Assembly: GCF_016937535.1 (NCBI RefSeq)
Contig: NZ_JAFHKK010000026.1
Span: 1 to 33,530, forward strand
Direction of reading: 5' to 3'
Length of the DNA stretch: 33,530 nt
DNA from: Sulfurospirillum tamanense
GTDB lineage: Bacteria > Campylobacterota > Campylobacteria > Campylobacterales > Campylobacteraceae
Shown here: positions 27,577 to 33,529 of the stretch, piece by piece
Layout: each line of letters opens with the position of its first letter
Numbering within the stretch: position 1 is the first letter of the stretch
The notes under the pieces: generated by a model
Databases searched by the model: none
Seen by the model: the letters and a program-made list of their open reading frames with translations, nothing else
What the model was told of the DNA's origin: nothing
Made by a program: the position numbers and the translations under genes

Positions 27577-27693
27577 TTAACGAGCCATGCCAATAGCACG
27601 TCGAACGCCCCAGATAACAGCAACTCCGACAAGAACCAAACCACCAACCGCTACAGCATCAGTGGTATTAAACTGTACTCCTGAAATATCCAT
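27577..27693 (-). CDS. Major coat protein candidate (pVIII-like)
   Basis: A 38-aa protein: short polar N-terminus with two Asp (MDISGVQFNTTDAV), one Gly/Val-rich membrane helix (about 14-29) and a basic C-terminus (RRAIGMAR) to face the DNA. This acidic-helix-basic layout is that of mature pVIII. There is no cleavable leader, as in some phages such as Pf3. AAAGGAGG precedes ATG 27693, and a terminator follows directly. The call rests on layout and context. Confidence 0.72.
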   Translation of the reverse strand: MDISGVQFNTTDAVAVGGLVLVGVAVIWGVRRAIGMAR

Positions 27694-27760
27694 TTTTTGT
27701 ACCTCCTTTGTAAAATGTAGCCCAAGAGAAAGAGCTTCTAAAATCCTCAAAAAGAGCTTT

Positions 27761-27782
27761 AAAAGCCCCTTGAACCAAGGGG
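27761..27782 (-). terminator. Possible attenuating terminator after the ssDNA-binding gene
   Basis: On the minus strand CCCCTTG and CAAGGGG form a 7-bp stem with loop GTT, followed by CTTTT. It lies 6 bp after the stop of the upstream gene and could reduce read-through into the coat genes. Confidence 0.5.
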
Positions 27783-27788
27783 AAGCCG

Positions 27789-28178
27789 TTAAGCTTTTGG
27801 CTTTTCTGTTGGCTTTTCGGGGATTTTGGAAAGCCCCATAATTTCGCGAACAGTATTTAAGACTGAAACTTCTCCACGTTGATTAGGCAAAGAGCCACTA
27901 AAACTAATAGCTTGGCCAGTTTTTCGACATTGCTTAAAATGGTCGAGCAAAGCACCTGCTTCGGCATCGCTATCACAAGGGATTTTAAAAATGACTTCTT
28001 CCATGACTTCATCCATAACTTCCGTTTTTTCATTTGGCTTTTCGTAGAGGTTATATGTAGAAACCTTTACACTAGAACCAAATTTGCGACCTTCCATAGC
28101 GCCCGCACCTGTACTTTTTACAATGTAATCTCTTCCTAAGTTGTAAGAAACTTCGAAACCTGATTTAATAACTTCCAT
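27789..28178 (-). CDS. Putative phage ssDNA-binding protein (pV-like)
   Basis: A 129-aa protein from ATG 28178 with AAGGAG upstream (a GTG at 28187 is an alternative). The N-terminal part has alternating strands (about 3-45, GRDYIVKSTGAG, FGSSVKVSTY) that could be an OB-like fold; the C-terminal end is Pro/Lys rich. Filamentous phages need such a protein to coat the single strand before assembly, and it sits directly upstream of the coat genes as gene V does. I see no diagnostic motif, so this is positional. Confidence 0.5.
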   Translation of the reverse strand: MEVIKSGFEVSYNLGRDYIVKSTGAGAMEGRKFGSSVKVSTYNLYEKPNEKTEVMDEVMEEVIFKIPCDSDAEAGALLDHFKQCRKTGQAISFSGSLPNQRGEVSVLNTVREIMGLSKIPEKPTEKPKA

Positions 28179-28208
28179 CTTGAACACTCCTTTTAAAGTT
28201 TTGTGTTA

Positions 28209-28260
28209 TCGGACACCCCTTTACCTTGTACGTCGGGGAGAGTGTCCGCAAACCCCGACG
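28209..28260. other. Crossed inverted repeats able to form an H-type pseudoknot
   Basis: CGTCGGGG (28231-28238) pairs perfectly with CCCCGACG (28253-28260). The 14-base loop contains GTGTCCG (28242-28248), which pairs with CGGACAC (28210-28216) outside the stem. The two stems interlock rather than nest. The element lies in the 5' untranslated region of the putative ssDNA-binding gene. It could be a translational operator, a Rep nicking/origin site, or a packaging signal. Confidence 0.75.
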
Positions 28261-28293
28261 AATAGCCTTTTAATGCCATGCTAAGGGCAAGGA

Positions 28294-28512
28294 TTAAGCA
28301 CGCGTTAAAAAGTTATTTAACAAAGCCTCATGAGCGCGTCTTTGATTTGCTAGTAATTTAAAAAATGCTTCTTTTTCATCGAGCGTATAGTTGCCTGTAC
28401 TTGAAGAAAAATGAAAGTTGTTAACGTCTGAAATTGCTTTTTCATAGTCTTTGAGCAAGTCGCAGTATTCTTGATAATCTTGGGCGAGTTGATTTTGAGG
28501 GTTAGCGGACAT
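28294..28512 (-). CDS. Small phage early protein, 72 aa, unknown function
   Basis: I start it at ATG 28512, which has AAAGGAG at good spacing; the open frame extends back to 28614 but that part crosses the G8 tract and looks non-coding. The product is soluble, helical and charged, with LAQDYQEYCDLLKDYEKAI and a final FLTRA. It is the first gene of the minus-strand phage operon, next to the regulatory region. No family recognised. Confidence 0.6.
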   Translation of the reverse strand: MSANPQNQLAQDYQEYCDLLKDYEKAISDVNNFHFSSSTGNYTLDEKEAFFKLLANQRRAHEALLNNFLTRA

Positions 28513-28690
28513 TTGACACTCCTTTTTTAGTTTTCCCTTACATGTAGGGGGGGGTTTGGTATAATTGACATTTATACTATTATAAGATAAAGGTAACGCA
28601 CAACTATTGTGCATTTATACTAAAAATAGTATCGAAACAAAACTTAAAAATAAGTAAATATGCACAATAATTTAGCAATAAGGAAGTAAA
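28513..28690. promoter_or_regulatory. Divergent phage promoter/operator region
   Basis: Between the leftward late operon and the rightward HTH gene lie several perfect inverted repeats: TTATA-CTAT-TATAA (28572-28585), GCACAA-CTA-TTGTGC (28598-28612) and ATACTA-AAAA-TAGTAT (28617-28632). The element TTTATACTA appears twice (28571 and 28614). Candidate -10 boxes are TATAAT on the minus strand (28584-28579) and TATACT on the plus strand (28616-28621). They overlap the repeats, so a regulator bound here could control both directions. Confidence 0.65.
28547..28554. repeat. G8 homopolymer tract
   Basis: Eight G in a row directly after a TACATGTA copy, within the probable leader of the leftward phage operon. 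Poly-G tracts of this length are classic slippage sites in Campylobacterota genomes. Confidence 0.85.
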
Positions 28691-28888
28691 ATGACAAGAC
28701 AGCAACTAGCTGAAATGTTAAATATAACTAGAAACACACTAAACAATTGGGAAAAAGAAAAACCAGAACTTGTAAGATTAATTAATCAGGGTCTTGCACT
28801 AGATGAGCAAATCGAAGAAGTGGAAAGACATTTAGAAAAATTAAAAACAATCAAAGAAAAAGCGAGTAACGGGAAGTTGCTTAAGTGA
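28691..28888 (+). CDS. Small HTH phage regulator
   Basis: A 65-aa protein whose first 30 residues are a helix-turn-helix (QQLAEMLNITRNTLNNWEKE) of the XRE/phage-repressor kind, followed by an amphipathic helix (about 36-58) probably for dimerisation. Ribosome site AAGGAAG. Divergent from the late operon and next to several palindromes, so it is the likely repressor or switch of the prophage. Confidence 0.75.
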   Translation: MTRQQLAEMLNITRNTLNNWEKEKPELVRLINQGLALDEQIEEVERHLEKLKTIKEKASNGKLLK

Positions 28889-28898
28889 AGGAAAATTA

Positions 28899-29300
28899 AT
28901 GAAAATATTCATAGCATTTTTGATAGCAGTAAGCATGGCAAAAGCGGTTAATTGTCCAAATGGTGTGAAAGTGTGTATAGCTTACAAGGATGAACCACTT
29001 TGGAAAAGAGCATACTTTATCAATATGACAGGAGATAATATAAGAATAAGACATGGTAGTATATGGACAAATAATAGACATACAAGTTTAAACAACAGGA
29101 TTTTTAACAGATACAGTAAAACAGTAATTGCAGAAGCACAAAAAGTAAAAAGTAAAATAACCAAAATGATAATAGAACCAATAATATTTAATTCATCATT
29201 TCAATATGAAAGAATAAACAACAAACAACAGTTTAAGCCAATTGAAAGGCCGATAAATAGAACAAGTAATAGGCAAAAAATAGAGATTGAAATGAGATAG
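28899..29300 (+). CDS. Exported protein of unknown function in the phage right arm
   Basis: A 133-aa protein with a signal peptide (KIFIAFLIAVSMAKA, cleavage likely before VNC), two Cys near the N-terminus (CPNGVKVC) and a strongly basic, Asn/Arg/Lys-rich remainder. It is AT-rich and lies 10 bp after the HTH gene, probably on the same transcript as the lysogeny regulator. A gene expressed in the lysogen and exported to the envelope could act in superinfection exclusion or as a cargo (moron) gene. No family recognised. Confidence 0.6.
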   Translation: MKIFIAFLIAVSMAKAVNCPNGVKVCIAYKDEPLWKRAYFINMTGDNIRIRHGSIWTNNRHTSLNNRIFNRYSKTVIAEAQKVKSKITKMIIEPIIFNSSFQYERINNKQQFKPIERPINRTSNRQKIEIEMR

Positions 29301-29316
29301 AAAAGCATAGTTTTTT

Positions 29317-29343
29317 TTCGAATCCCTCTCTGTCCGCCACAAA
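29317..29343. repeat. attR
   Basis: Exact 27-bp copy of attL, preceded by six further T. It contains only the 3' part of the tRNA-Ser sequence, so no second functional tRNA exists here. The dndC start codon is 23 bp further on. Confidence 0.95.
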
Positions 29344-29366
29344 CCCACATACCTGAAGTTGAAAAT

Positions 29367-30695
29367 ATGCAAATAGCACTAGACGCCATTGAAAAACTCA
29401 AAGAACAGTATTTTTCTGACACACGGCCTTGGGTAGTGACGTACTCGGGCGGAAAAGATTCTACAACAGTATTGCATTTGGTGATTCGGATGCTCCAAGA
29501 ACTCCACGATGAAGGCAGAGACACTAAACATGTGTATGTTGTCTCTTCTGATACGACAGTGGAAATGCCCGTTATTGAAAAATATACACAAACAAGACTA
29601 GACCAAATTACGCAATTTGCAGAAGAATCGAAACTAAAACTTTCGTGCCATAAGCTTGAACCAAAAGTTGAGGATTCTTTTTGGACGCTTTTGCTTGGGC
29701 TTGGTTATCCTTCCCCGACCAGTTCTTTTCGTTGGTGTACGGAGCGACTAAAGATTAACCCCGCAACAGAGTTTTTAAAACGCCTCGTTACGAAACATCA
29801 GTCTATTTTGATGTTACTTGGCGTGCGTTCGGATGAGTCGCAGGCAAGAGCAAATTCTATCGATAGTCGTGTTTTAAACCATAGAGGGCTTTCTGTTCAC
29901 GATTCTATTCCAAACGCCTATGTTTTGTCGCCCATTAAGCACTGGTCAAATGAGGATGTTTGGACATATTTGAGTAAAAACCCATTTCCATGGGGTGACC
30001 ACTCTTATATGATGAGCCTCTATGATAAAGGAAGTGGGGAGGGGGATTGCAATATCGCATTAAATCCTGAATCCCCTTCATGCGGAAAAACTCGGTTCGG
30101 TTGCTGGGTTTGTACAGTCGTGGAAAAAGACCGCTCTATGGAAGGAATGCTTAAAAATGGTGAAGAGTGGATGGCTCCCCTTTGGCACTACAGAGAAAAA
30201 CTTTATGAATACAGAAATGATCCAAGTAAAAGATACGTAAGGCGTAGGAATTGGTCGAGTGGATCGGGTGCATTTTTGATGAGCGTGAGAAAAGAGCTTT
30301 TGGAAAAACTTTTAGAAACAGAGCAAAAAGTCAATAAAAACTACCATTTGATGAAAGTAAAAGCAACGGACTATAACCCAAAAGAAAAAATAGAGATTAT
30401 CAGGGATGTGGAGATAGAACAAATCCAGAAAAAATGGGATGGCGATGGAGACATTTCTAATAGTGCCTATAGGGTGGCCCAAAAGTTTGGGCGACTCACA
30501 AGTAAAGTGCTGAGTTCAGACCTTAGAAATGAACTGGAATCTTTGGGTGAGGATGGTTTTAATGTAGAGCTTTTTGAAAGAATATACGAAATCGAAACCC
30601 ACAAAAAAAACATCGCAAGCAGATACGGAGTGTTAGGGGAGATAGAAAAAAGAGTGATGGATTTTTATAAAGGCGAGTACCGTGAGATTAACTAG
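29367..30695 (+). CDS. dndC: DNA phosphorothioation sulfurtransferase DndC
   Basis: Iron-sulfur enzyme of the PAPS-reductase/ATP-pyrophosphatase fold that takes part in replacing a non-bridging oxygen of the DNA backbone by sulfur. The PP-loop SGGKDST is at 27-33. Cysteines expected to hold the Fe-S cluster are Cys124 (SFRWCTERL), Cys228, Cys239, Cys246 and Cys249 (CGKTRFGCWVC). 442 aa is somewhat shorter than many DndC. The ATG at 29367 lacks a good ribosome site. It overlaps dndD by 14 nt. Its original promoter should lie upstream of the phage insertion, at or beyond tRNA-Ser. Confidence 0.92.
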   Translation: MQIALDAIEKLKEQYFSDTRPWVVTYSGGKDSTTVLHLVIRMLQELHDEGRDTKHVYVVSSDTTVEMPVIEKYTQTRLDQITQFAEESKLKLSCHKLEPKVEDSFWTLLLGLGYPSPTSSFRWCTERLKINPATEFLKRLVTKHQSILMLLGVRSDESQARANSIDSRVLNHRGLSVHDSIPNAYVLSPIKHWSNEDVWTYLSKNPFPWGDHSYMMSLYDKGSGEGDCNIALNPESPSCGKTRFGCWVCTVVEKDRSMEGMLKNGEEWMAPLWHYREKLYEYRNDPSKRYVRRRNWSSGSGAFLMSVRKELLEKLLETEQKVNKNYHLMKVKATDYNPKEKIEIIRDVEIEQIQKKWDGDGDISNSAYRVAQKFGRLTSKVLSSDLRNELESLGEDGFNVELFERIYEIETHKKNIASRYGVLGEIEKRVMDFYKGEYREIN

Positions 30696-32430
30696 TCTAG
30701 TTGTTCAAAATATGTTTTCTTATTATGGAACAAATACTATATATTTTGATGCCATCACTTGCGTCATAGGAACAAATGGGCTTGGAAAAACGTCGTTGCT
30801 TAATGCCATTAAGCTATGCCTAGGTACATCGACCATTGAGATTGAGTCCGTGCTAAACAACAATGCAGAAGAGAAAAAATGCGCAGTGGTGCTTAATTTT
30901 GATAGTTTTAGCGTCAAAAGAACATGGAGATTTGAAAATAAAGTAGAGGAATCCCTTTCTGTAGTTTTTGAAGACGAGTCGAAGCTTGAAGATGCCGAAG
31001 CGGAGCATTTTTTACAAAACAAAATTCCAAATTTTTTAGTGGATTTTTTGTTTTATGATGGAGAGGTTGGAGACAATCTTCTTTTGCTTTCAAGTACGAG
31101 GTTGAAGTCGATTTTTGATTATGTGTTTGATTTGGATCTTTTAGAGAATACACGAAAAGATTCTTTGGAAGTGGCAAAAAGACTTTTGGAAAATAGCACC
31201 GATGTTGACACCAAAGAGTTGCTAGCCCTTGAGAACAAAAAAGAGTCTTCACAAAAAACCCTTACATGTAAGAAAGATGAGATTGTGCTTGTTGAAAAAG
31301 AGTTGAAAACTTTAAAAAACGAACTTCAAAAAACCAATACAAAGATAAAAAACAAAAGTAAAAAAACAAAAGAGCTTCACAAACAGCTTGAGACGATTCA
31401 AGTAAAGCTAGATGAAAAATCCTCCTTTTTTAAAGAGCTTATTTTGTGGCAAATGCCTCTCTTGCTCAACGAAGCACTTTATGCAAAACTAAAAAACAAA
31501 GAAGCAAAAGCTATCACTATAGAAGACGAATCCCTTTTTGCAAACAAGTTTGAAAAATTTGCAACACAGGCTCAAAGTCCTCTCGACACAGACAGGCTTT
31601 TAGACCTCTTTAAGTCGCTCATGGTGAAAGATGGTAAGGGTATTGAGCTTTCGATAGACAAAGATGCATTTAAAACACTTACCGAAGAAATGAAGCAGTT
31701 GCAGCTTGCCAAAAATGAAATCATGGGACAGATTAAAGAAATCGAAAATTCGCTCATGGAAGAAGAAGTTGTCCGTGGGCTTGTCTTGCAACGCGAAGGG
31801 TTTGAGGCAAAAATTAATACACTTGAAGAACAGATGGTCGACCTAGAAGCGACTATTTTTGAACTTGCTAATGAGATTAAAGAGACAGACAGGACGCTTA
31901 CACAGGCTTTTAAAGTAGACCAAGACAAATACTCTAGCATGAGAGGCTATAGGGAACTGAAGGCAATAGCAAGCGCAAGCGCAAAGGTTTATGCAAGAAA
32001 CCTAGAAAAAAACCTAGATATTTTCAATAAAAAACTTAAACAAAACACGGCAAATTTTCTAAGACAGTACGAACACATAGAAGAAATCTTCATAGACGCA
32101 CAGCACAAAATCGTTGTTTCTGATGGCAAAAAAATACTAAACACCAAGTTGCTTTCTGCAGGGCAAAAACAGATTTTGAATTTTTTAATCATCAAGACTA
32201 TCTTAGAGTTTAAAAAATTTGCCTCTTTTGTGATGGTGGATACGCCTTTTGGAAGATTGTCGAGTAAAAATAAAGATTTGCTTTTAAGCGGCTGTTATTT
32301 AGAGTTTGACGTGCTTGTGCTTTTGCTAACCGATAGTGAATATGAGTTTGTCAAGACGCAAAATCTCCAGCATAAGCACTATCAGATTCAGCGCACACTC
32401 GTAGGGTCAAAACTGGAGGAGATAGCATGA
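30682..32430 (+). CDS. dndD: DNA phosphorothioation ATPase DndD
   Basis: SMC/RecN-like ATPase of the Dnd complex. Walker A GTNGLGKT is at 30-37; a long coiled-coil middle (about 170-440) joins it to the C-terminal signature LLSAGQKQI and Walker B FVMVDTPFGRLS. It starts at GTG inside the end of dndC and ends with an ATGA overlap with dndE. At 582 aa it is shorter than the typical DndD of about 650 aa, the difference lying in the coiled coil. Confidence 0.9.
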   Translation: MRLTSLVVQNMFSYYGTNTIYFDAITCVIGTNGLGKTSLLNAIKLCLGTSTIEIESVLNNNAEEKKCAVVLNFDSFSVKRTWRFENKVEESLSVVFEDESKLEDAEAEHFLQNKIPNFLVDFLFYDGEVGDNLLLLSSTRLKSIFDYVFDLDLLENTRKDSLEVAKRLLENSTDVDTKELLALENKKESSQKTLTCKKDEIVLVEKELKTLKNELQKTNTKIKNKSKKTKELHKQLETIQVKLDEKSSFFKELILWQMPLLLNEALYAKLKNKEAKAITIEDESLFANKFEKFATQAQSPLDTDRLLDLFKSLMVKDGKGIELSIDKDAFKTLTEEMKQLQLAKNEIMGQIKEIENSLMEEEVVRGLVLQREGFEAKINTLEEQMVDLEATIFELANEIKETDRTLTQAFKVDQDKYSSMRGYRELKAIASASAKVYARNLEKNLDIFNKKLKQNTANFLRQYEHIEEIFIDAQHKIVVSDGKKILNTKLLSAGQKQILNFLIIKTILEFKKFASFVMVDTPFGRLSSKNKDLLLSGCYLEFDVLVLLLTDSEYEFVKTQNLQHKHYQIQRTLVGSKLEEIA

Positions 32431-32810
32431 TACGCACAACGCAAGAGACAGAAAACTTCATCTCGCCTCTTTCTAAAATGTTAAATCTTGAAAACGAGCC
32501 CAAGTGGGTTGTGCTTCGGTTTATGCTCAATATTTCGCTTTCTTTACAAAGAGAGTTTGAGTCTTTACATGTAGAGAATTTTGACGGGAAAGAGTACAGA
32601 CTAGAGCAGTTGACAGGAGAGGGCAAGGGGGCAGACGACCATACAAAACTTTACTGGGACATGGTAGAGGCTTATGATGGAATCACCATCACCTCCAAAA
32701 AAGAGCTAGAGGAAAACCTCCAAAAACATATTCTTAGAGGTTGCCTCATTCTGAAAACTTCACTCAAACACGATAGTAATATTTTTGAGTTTATTGGGCA
32801 AGATTTTTAA
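32427..32810 (+). CDS. dndE: DNA phosphorothioation protein DndE
   Basis: Small helical protein of the Dnd complex, reported in the family to bind nicked DNA. 127 aa, directly coupled to dndD, with the family's RTTQETENFISPLSK opening, the ENEPKWVVLRFML helix and the basic/acidic pattern of DndE. It contains a TACATGTA copy (32567-32574). It ends the three-gene unit; the next gene has its own promoter. Confidence 0.85.
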   Translation: MIRTTQETENFISPLSKMLNLENEPKWVVLRFMLNISLSLQREFESLHVENFDGKEYRLEQLTGEGKGADDHTKLYWDMVEAYDGITITSKKELEENLQKHILRGCLILKTSLKHDSNIFEFIGQDF

Positions 32811-32813
32811 ATA

Positions 32814-32848
32814 CTTGACTTTTGCACTATAATAGTACAAAAGTCAAG
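32814..32848. promoter_or_regulatory. 35-bp palindromic operator/promoter of mntA-hepT
   Basis: Near-perfect palindrome centred on A32831: 16 of 17 base pairs match, the exception being C32825/A32837. The outer arms are CTTGACTTTTG and CAAAAGTCAAG. A consensus TATAAT (32828-32833) lies exactly in the centre, so any protein bound to the palindrome would block transcription. Likely autoregulation by the antitoxin or the complex. The ATG of mntA is 12 bp further on. Confidence 0.8.
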
Positions 32849-32859
32849 GGAGCTTCTCA

Positions 32860-33150
32860 ATGACAAAACAAGAGATACTTACAACACTCTCCAAACAAAA
32901 ACCTTATCTTGAAAAAGAGTTTGAGGTAAGCAAAATCGGTCTTTTTGGAAGCTATGCAAAAGATAAACAAACCGATGAGAGCGATATAGATTTTTATGTA
33001 GAGTTTAAAAGAAAAACTTTTGACAACCTTGCGGGACTATGGGTCTATCTCGAAGAGCTGTATCATAAAAAGATAGACATCATCCACAAGCATAAAAACA
33101 ATAACCCTGTCATTATCTCAAATATTCAAAAAGAGGTCATCTATGGATAA
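32860..33150 (+). CDS. mntA: MntA-type nucleotidyltransferase antitoxin
   Basis: A 96-aa minimal nucleotidyltransferase. Motif GSY (30-32) with Asp42 and Asp44 in SDIDFYVEF, and a third Asp73 (KKIDII), give the complete catalytic triad. In this family the enzyme transfers AMP groups to the partner HEPN toxin and so silences it. It overlaps hepT by 8 nt. A strong operator palindrome precedes it. Confidence 0.93.
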   Translation: MTKQEILTTLSKQKPYLEKEFEVSKIGLFGSYAKDKQTDESDIDFYVEFKRKTFDNLAGLWVYLEELYHKKIDIIHKHKNNNPVIISNIQKEVIYG

Positions 33151-33508
33151 GGCAAATATCTCTGAACTTATCCATTTTGTACTCCAAAGTATCCTGCTTA
33201 TAAAAGAGAGATTTGCACCCATCAACTCCAGTGATGATTTTTTAGCCGACAATGACGGACTTATGCGACTTGATGCCATATCTATGAGGCTTCAGTCCAT
33301 CGGCGAAGCTCTCAAAAATATAGACAAAAAAGAGAGGGATTTTTTGCTCCAAGTGGCAGATAAAATCTACTGGAGCAAAATCATCAAAACGAGAGAAATC
33401 TTAACCCATCATTACATCGACATAGATGCCGAAACCATCTATGACATCTGCAATGAAAAGCTTGATGAGCTTGAAGATAAGGTTTTAAAGTTACAGAGTA
33501 AGCTTTAG
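33143..33508 (+). CDS. hepT: HepT-type HEPN RNase toxin
   Basis: A 121-aa HEPN-domain protein. The RNase motif RX4HXY is present as Arg84, His89, Tyr91 (REILTHHY); Tyr91 is the residue modified by MntA in characterised pairs. The toxin cuts RNA when released from control. Length and the four-helix pattern fit HepT. It overlaps mntA and ends at a terminator. Confidence 0.92.
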   Translation: MDKANISELIHFVLQSILLIKERFAPINSSDDFLADNDGLMRLDAISMRLQSIGEALKNIDKKERDFLLQVADKIYWSKIIKTREILTHHYIDIDAETIYDICNEKLDELEDKVLKLQSKL

Positions 33509-33529
33509 AAGAGACTTTAGTAGTCTTTT
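33509..33529 (+). terminator. Terminator after hepT
   Basis: AAGAGACT pairs with AGTCTTTT (8 bp, one G-T pair) around loop TTAGT, with the T run forming part of the 3' arm. It starts directly after the hepT stop. Confidence 0.6.

Larger units (their letters stand above)
20040..29343 (-). mobile_element. Integrated filamentous phage (inovirus-like prophage)
   Basis: Bounded by exact 27-bp repeats at 20040-20066 and 29317-29343; the unit is 9277 bp. It holds the inovirus set: Zot/pI ATPase, pIV-like secretin, pIII-like and pVI-like minor coat proteins, a pVIII-like coat protein followed by a terminator, a putative ssDNA-binding protein and an HUH Rep, plus its own tyrosine integrase. The late genes are all on the minus strand; a short regulatory arm with an HTH protein reads outward on the plus strand. 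Genes are packed with 4-nt overlaps and no break is seen, so the phage may be functional. Base use is more AT-rich in the right arm than in the flanking core genes. Confidence 0.93.
607..32574. repeat. Dispersed palindrome TACATGTA, 17 copies
   Basis: Copies start at 607, 2238, 5902, 6054, 7009, 10946, 12473, 13310, 18105, 19488, 19886, 19900, 20739, 22718, 28539, 31263 and 32567. Most are extended to TTACATGTAA or CTTTACATGTAAAG. They occur in coding and non-coding DNA on both sides of the phage, in the phage and in dnd genes. About one copy would be expected from base composition. Confidence 0.9.

Noticed and set aside
27444..27647. 67-codon minus-strand hydrophobic frame
   Set aside because: It runs out of frame across the pVIII-like gene, its terminator and the next small gene, each of which has a better start and ribosome site.
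27879..28139. 86-codon plus-strand frame in the phage
   Set aside because: Antisense to the putative ssDNA-binding gene; no start signal, and all phage genes here run leftward.
28601..28690. CRISPR-like or iteron array, suggested by repeated TTTATACTA and TGCACAAT elements
   Set aside because: Only two or three short imperfect copies without regular spacing; better read as operator palindromes.
29317..29343. A second tRNA-Ser gene at the right end of the phage
   Set aside because: Only the 3' part is present; the acceptor 5' strand, D arm and anticodon arm are missing.
32815..32833. TTGACT and TATAAT read as a standard -35/-10 promoter
   Set aside because: The boxes are only 7 bp apart, far from the 16-18 bp needed; TTGACT is part of the palindrome arm instead.
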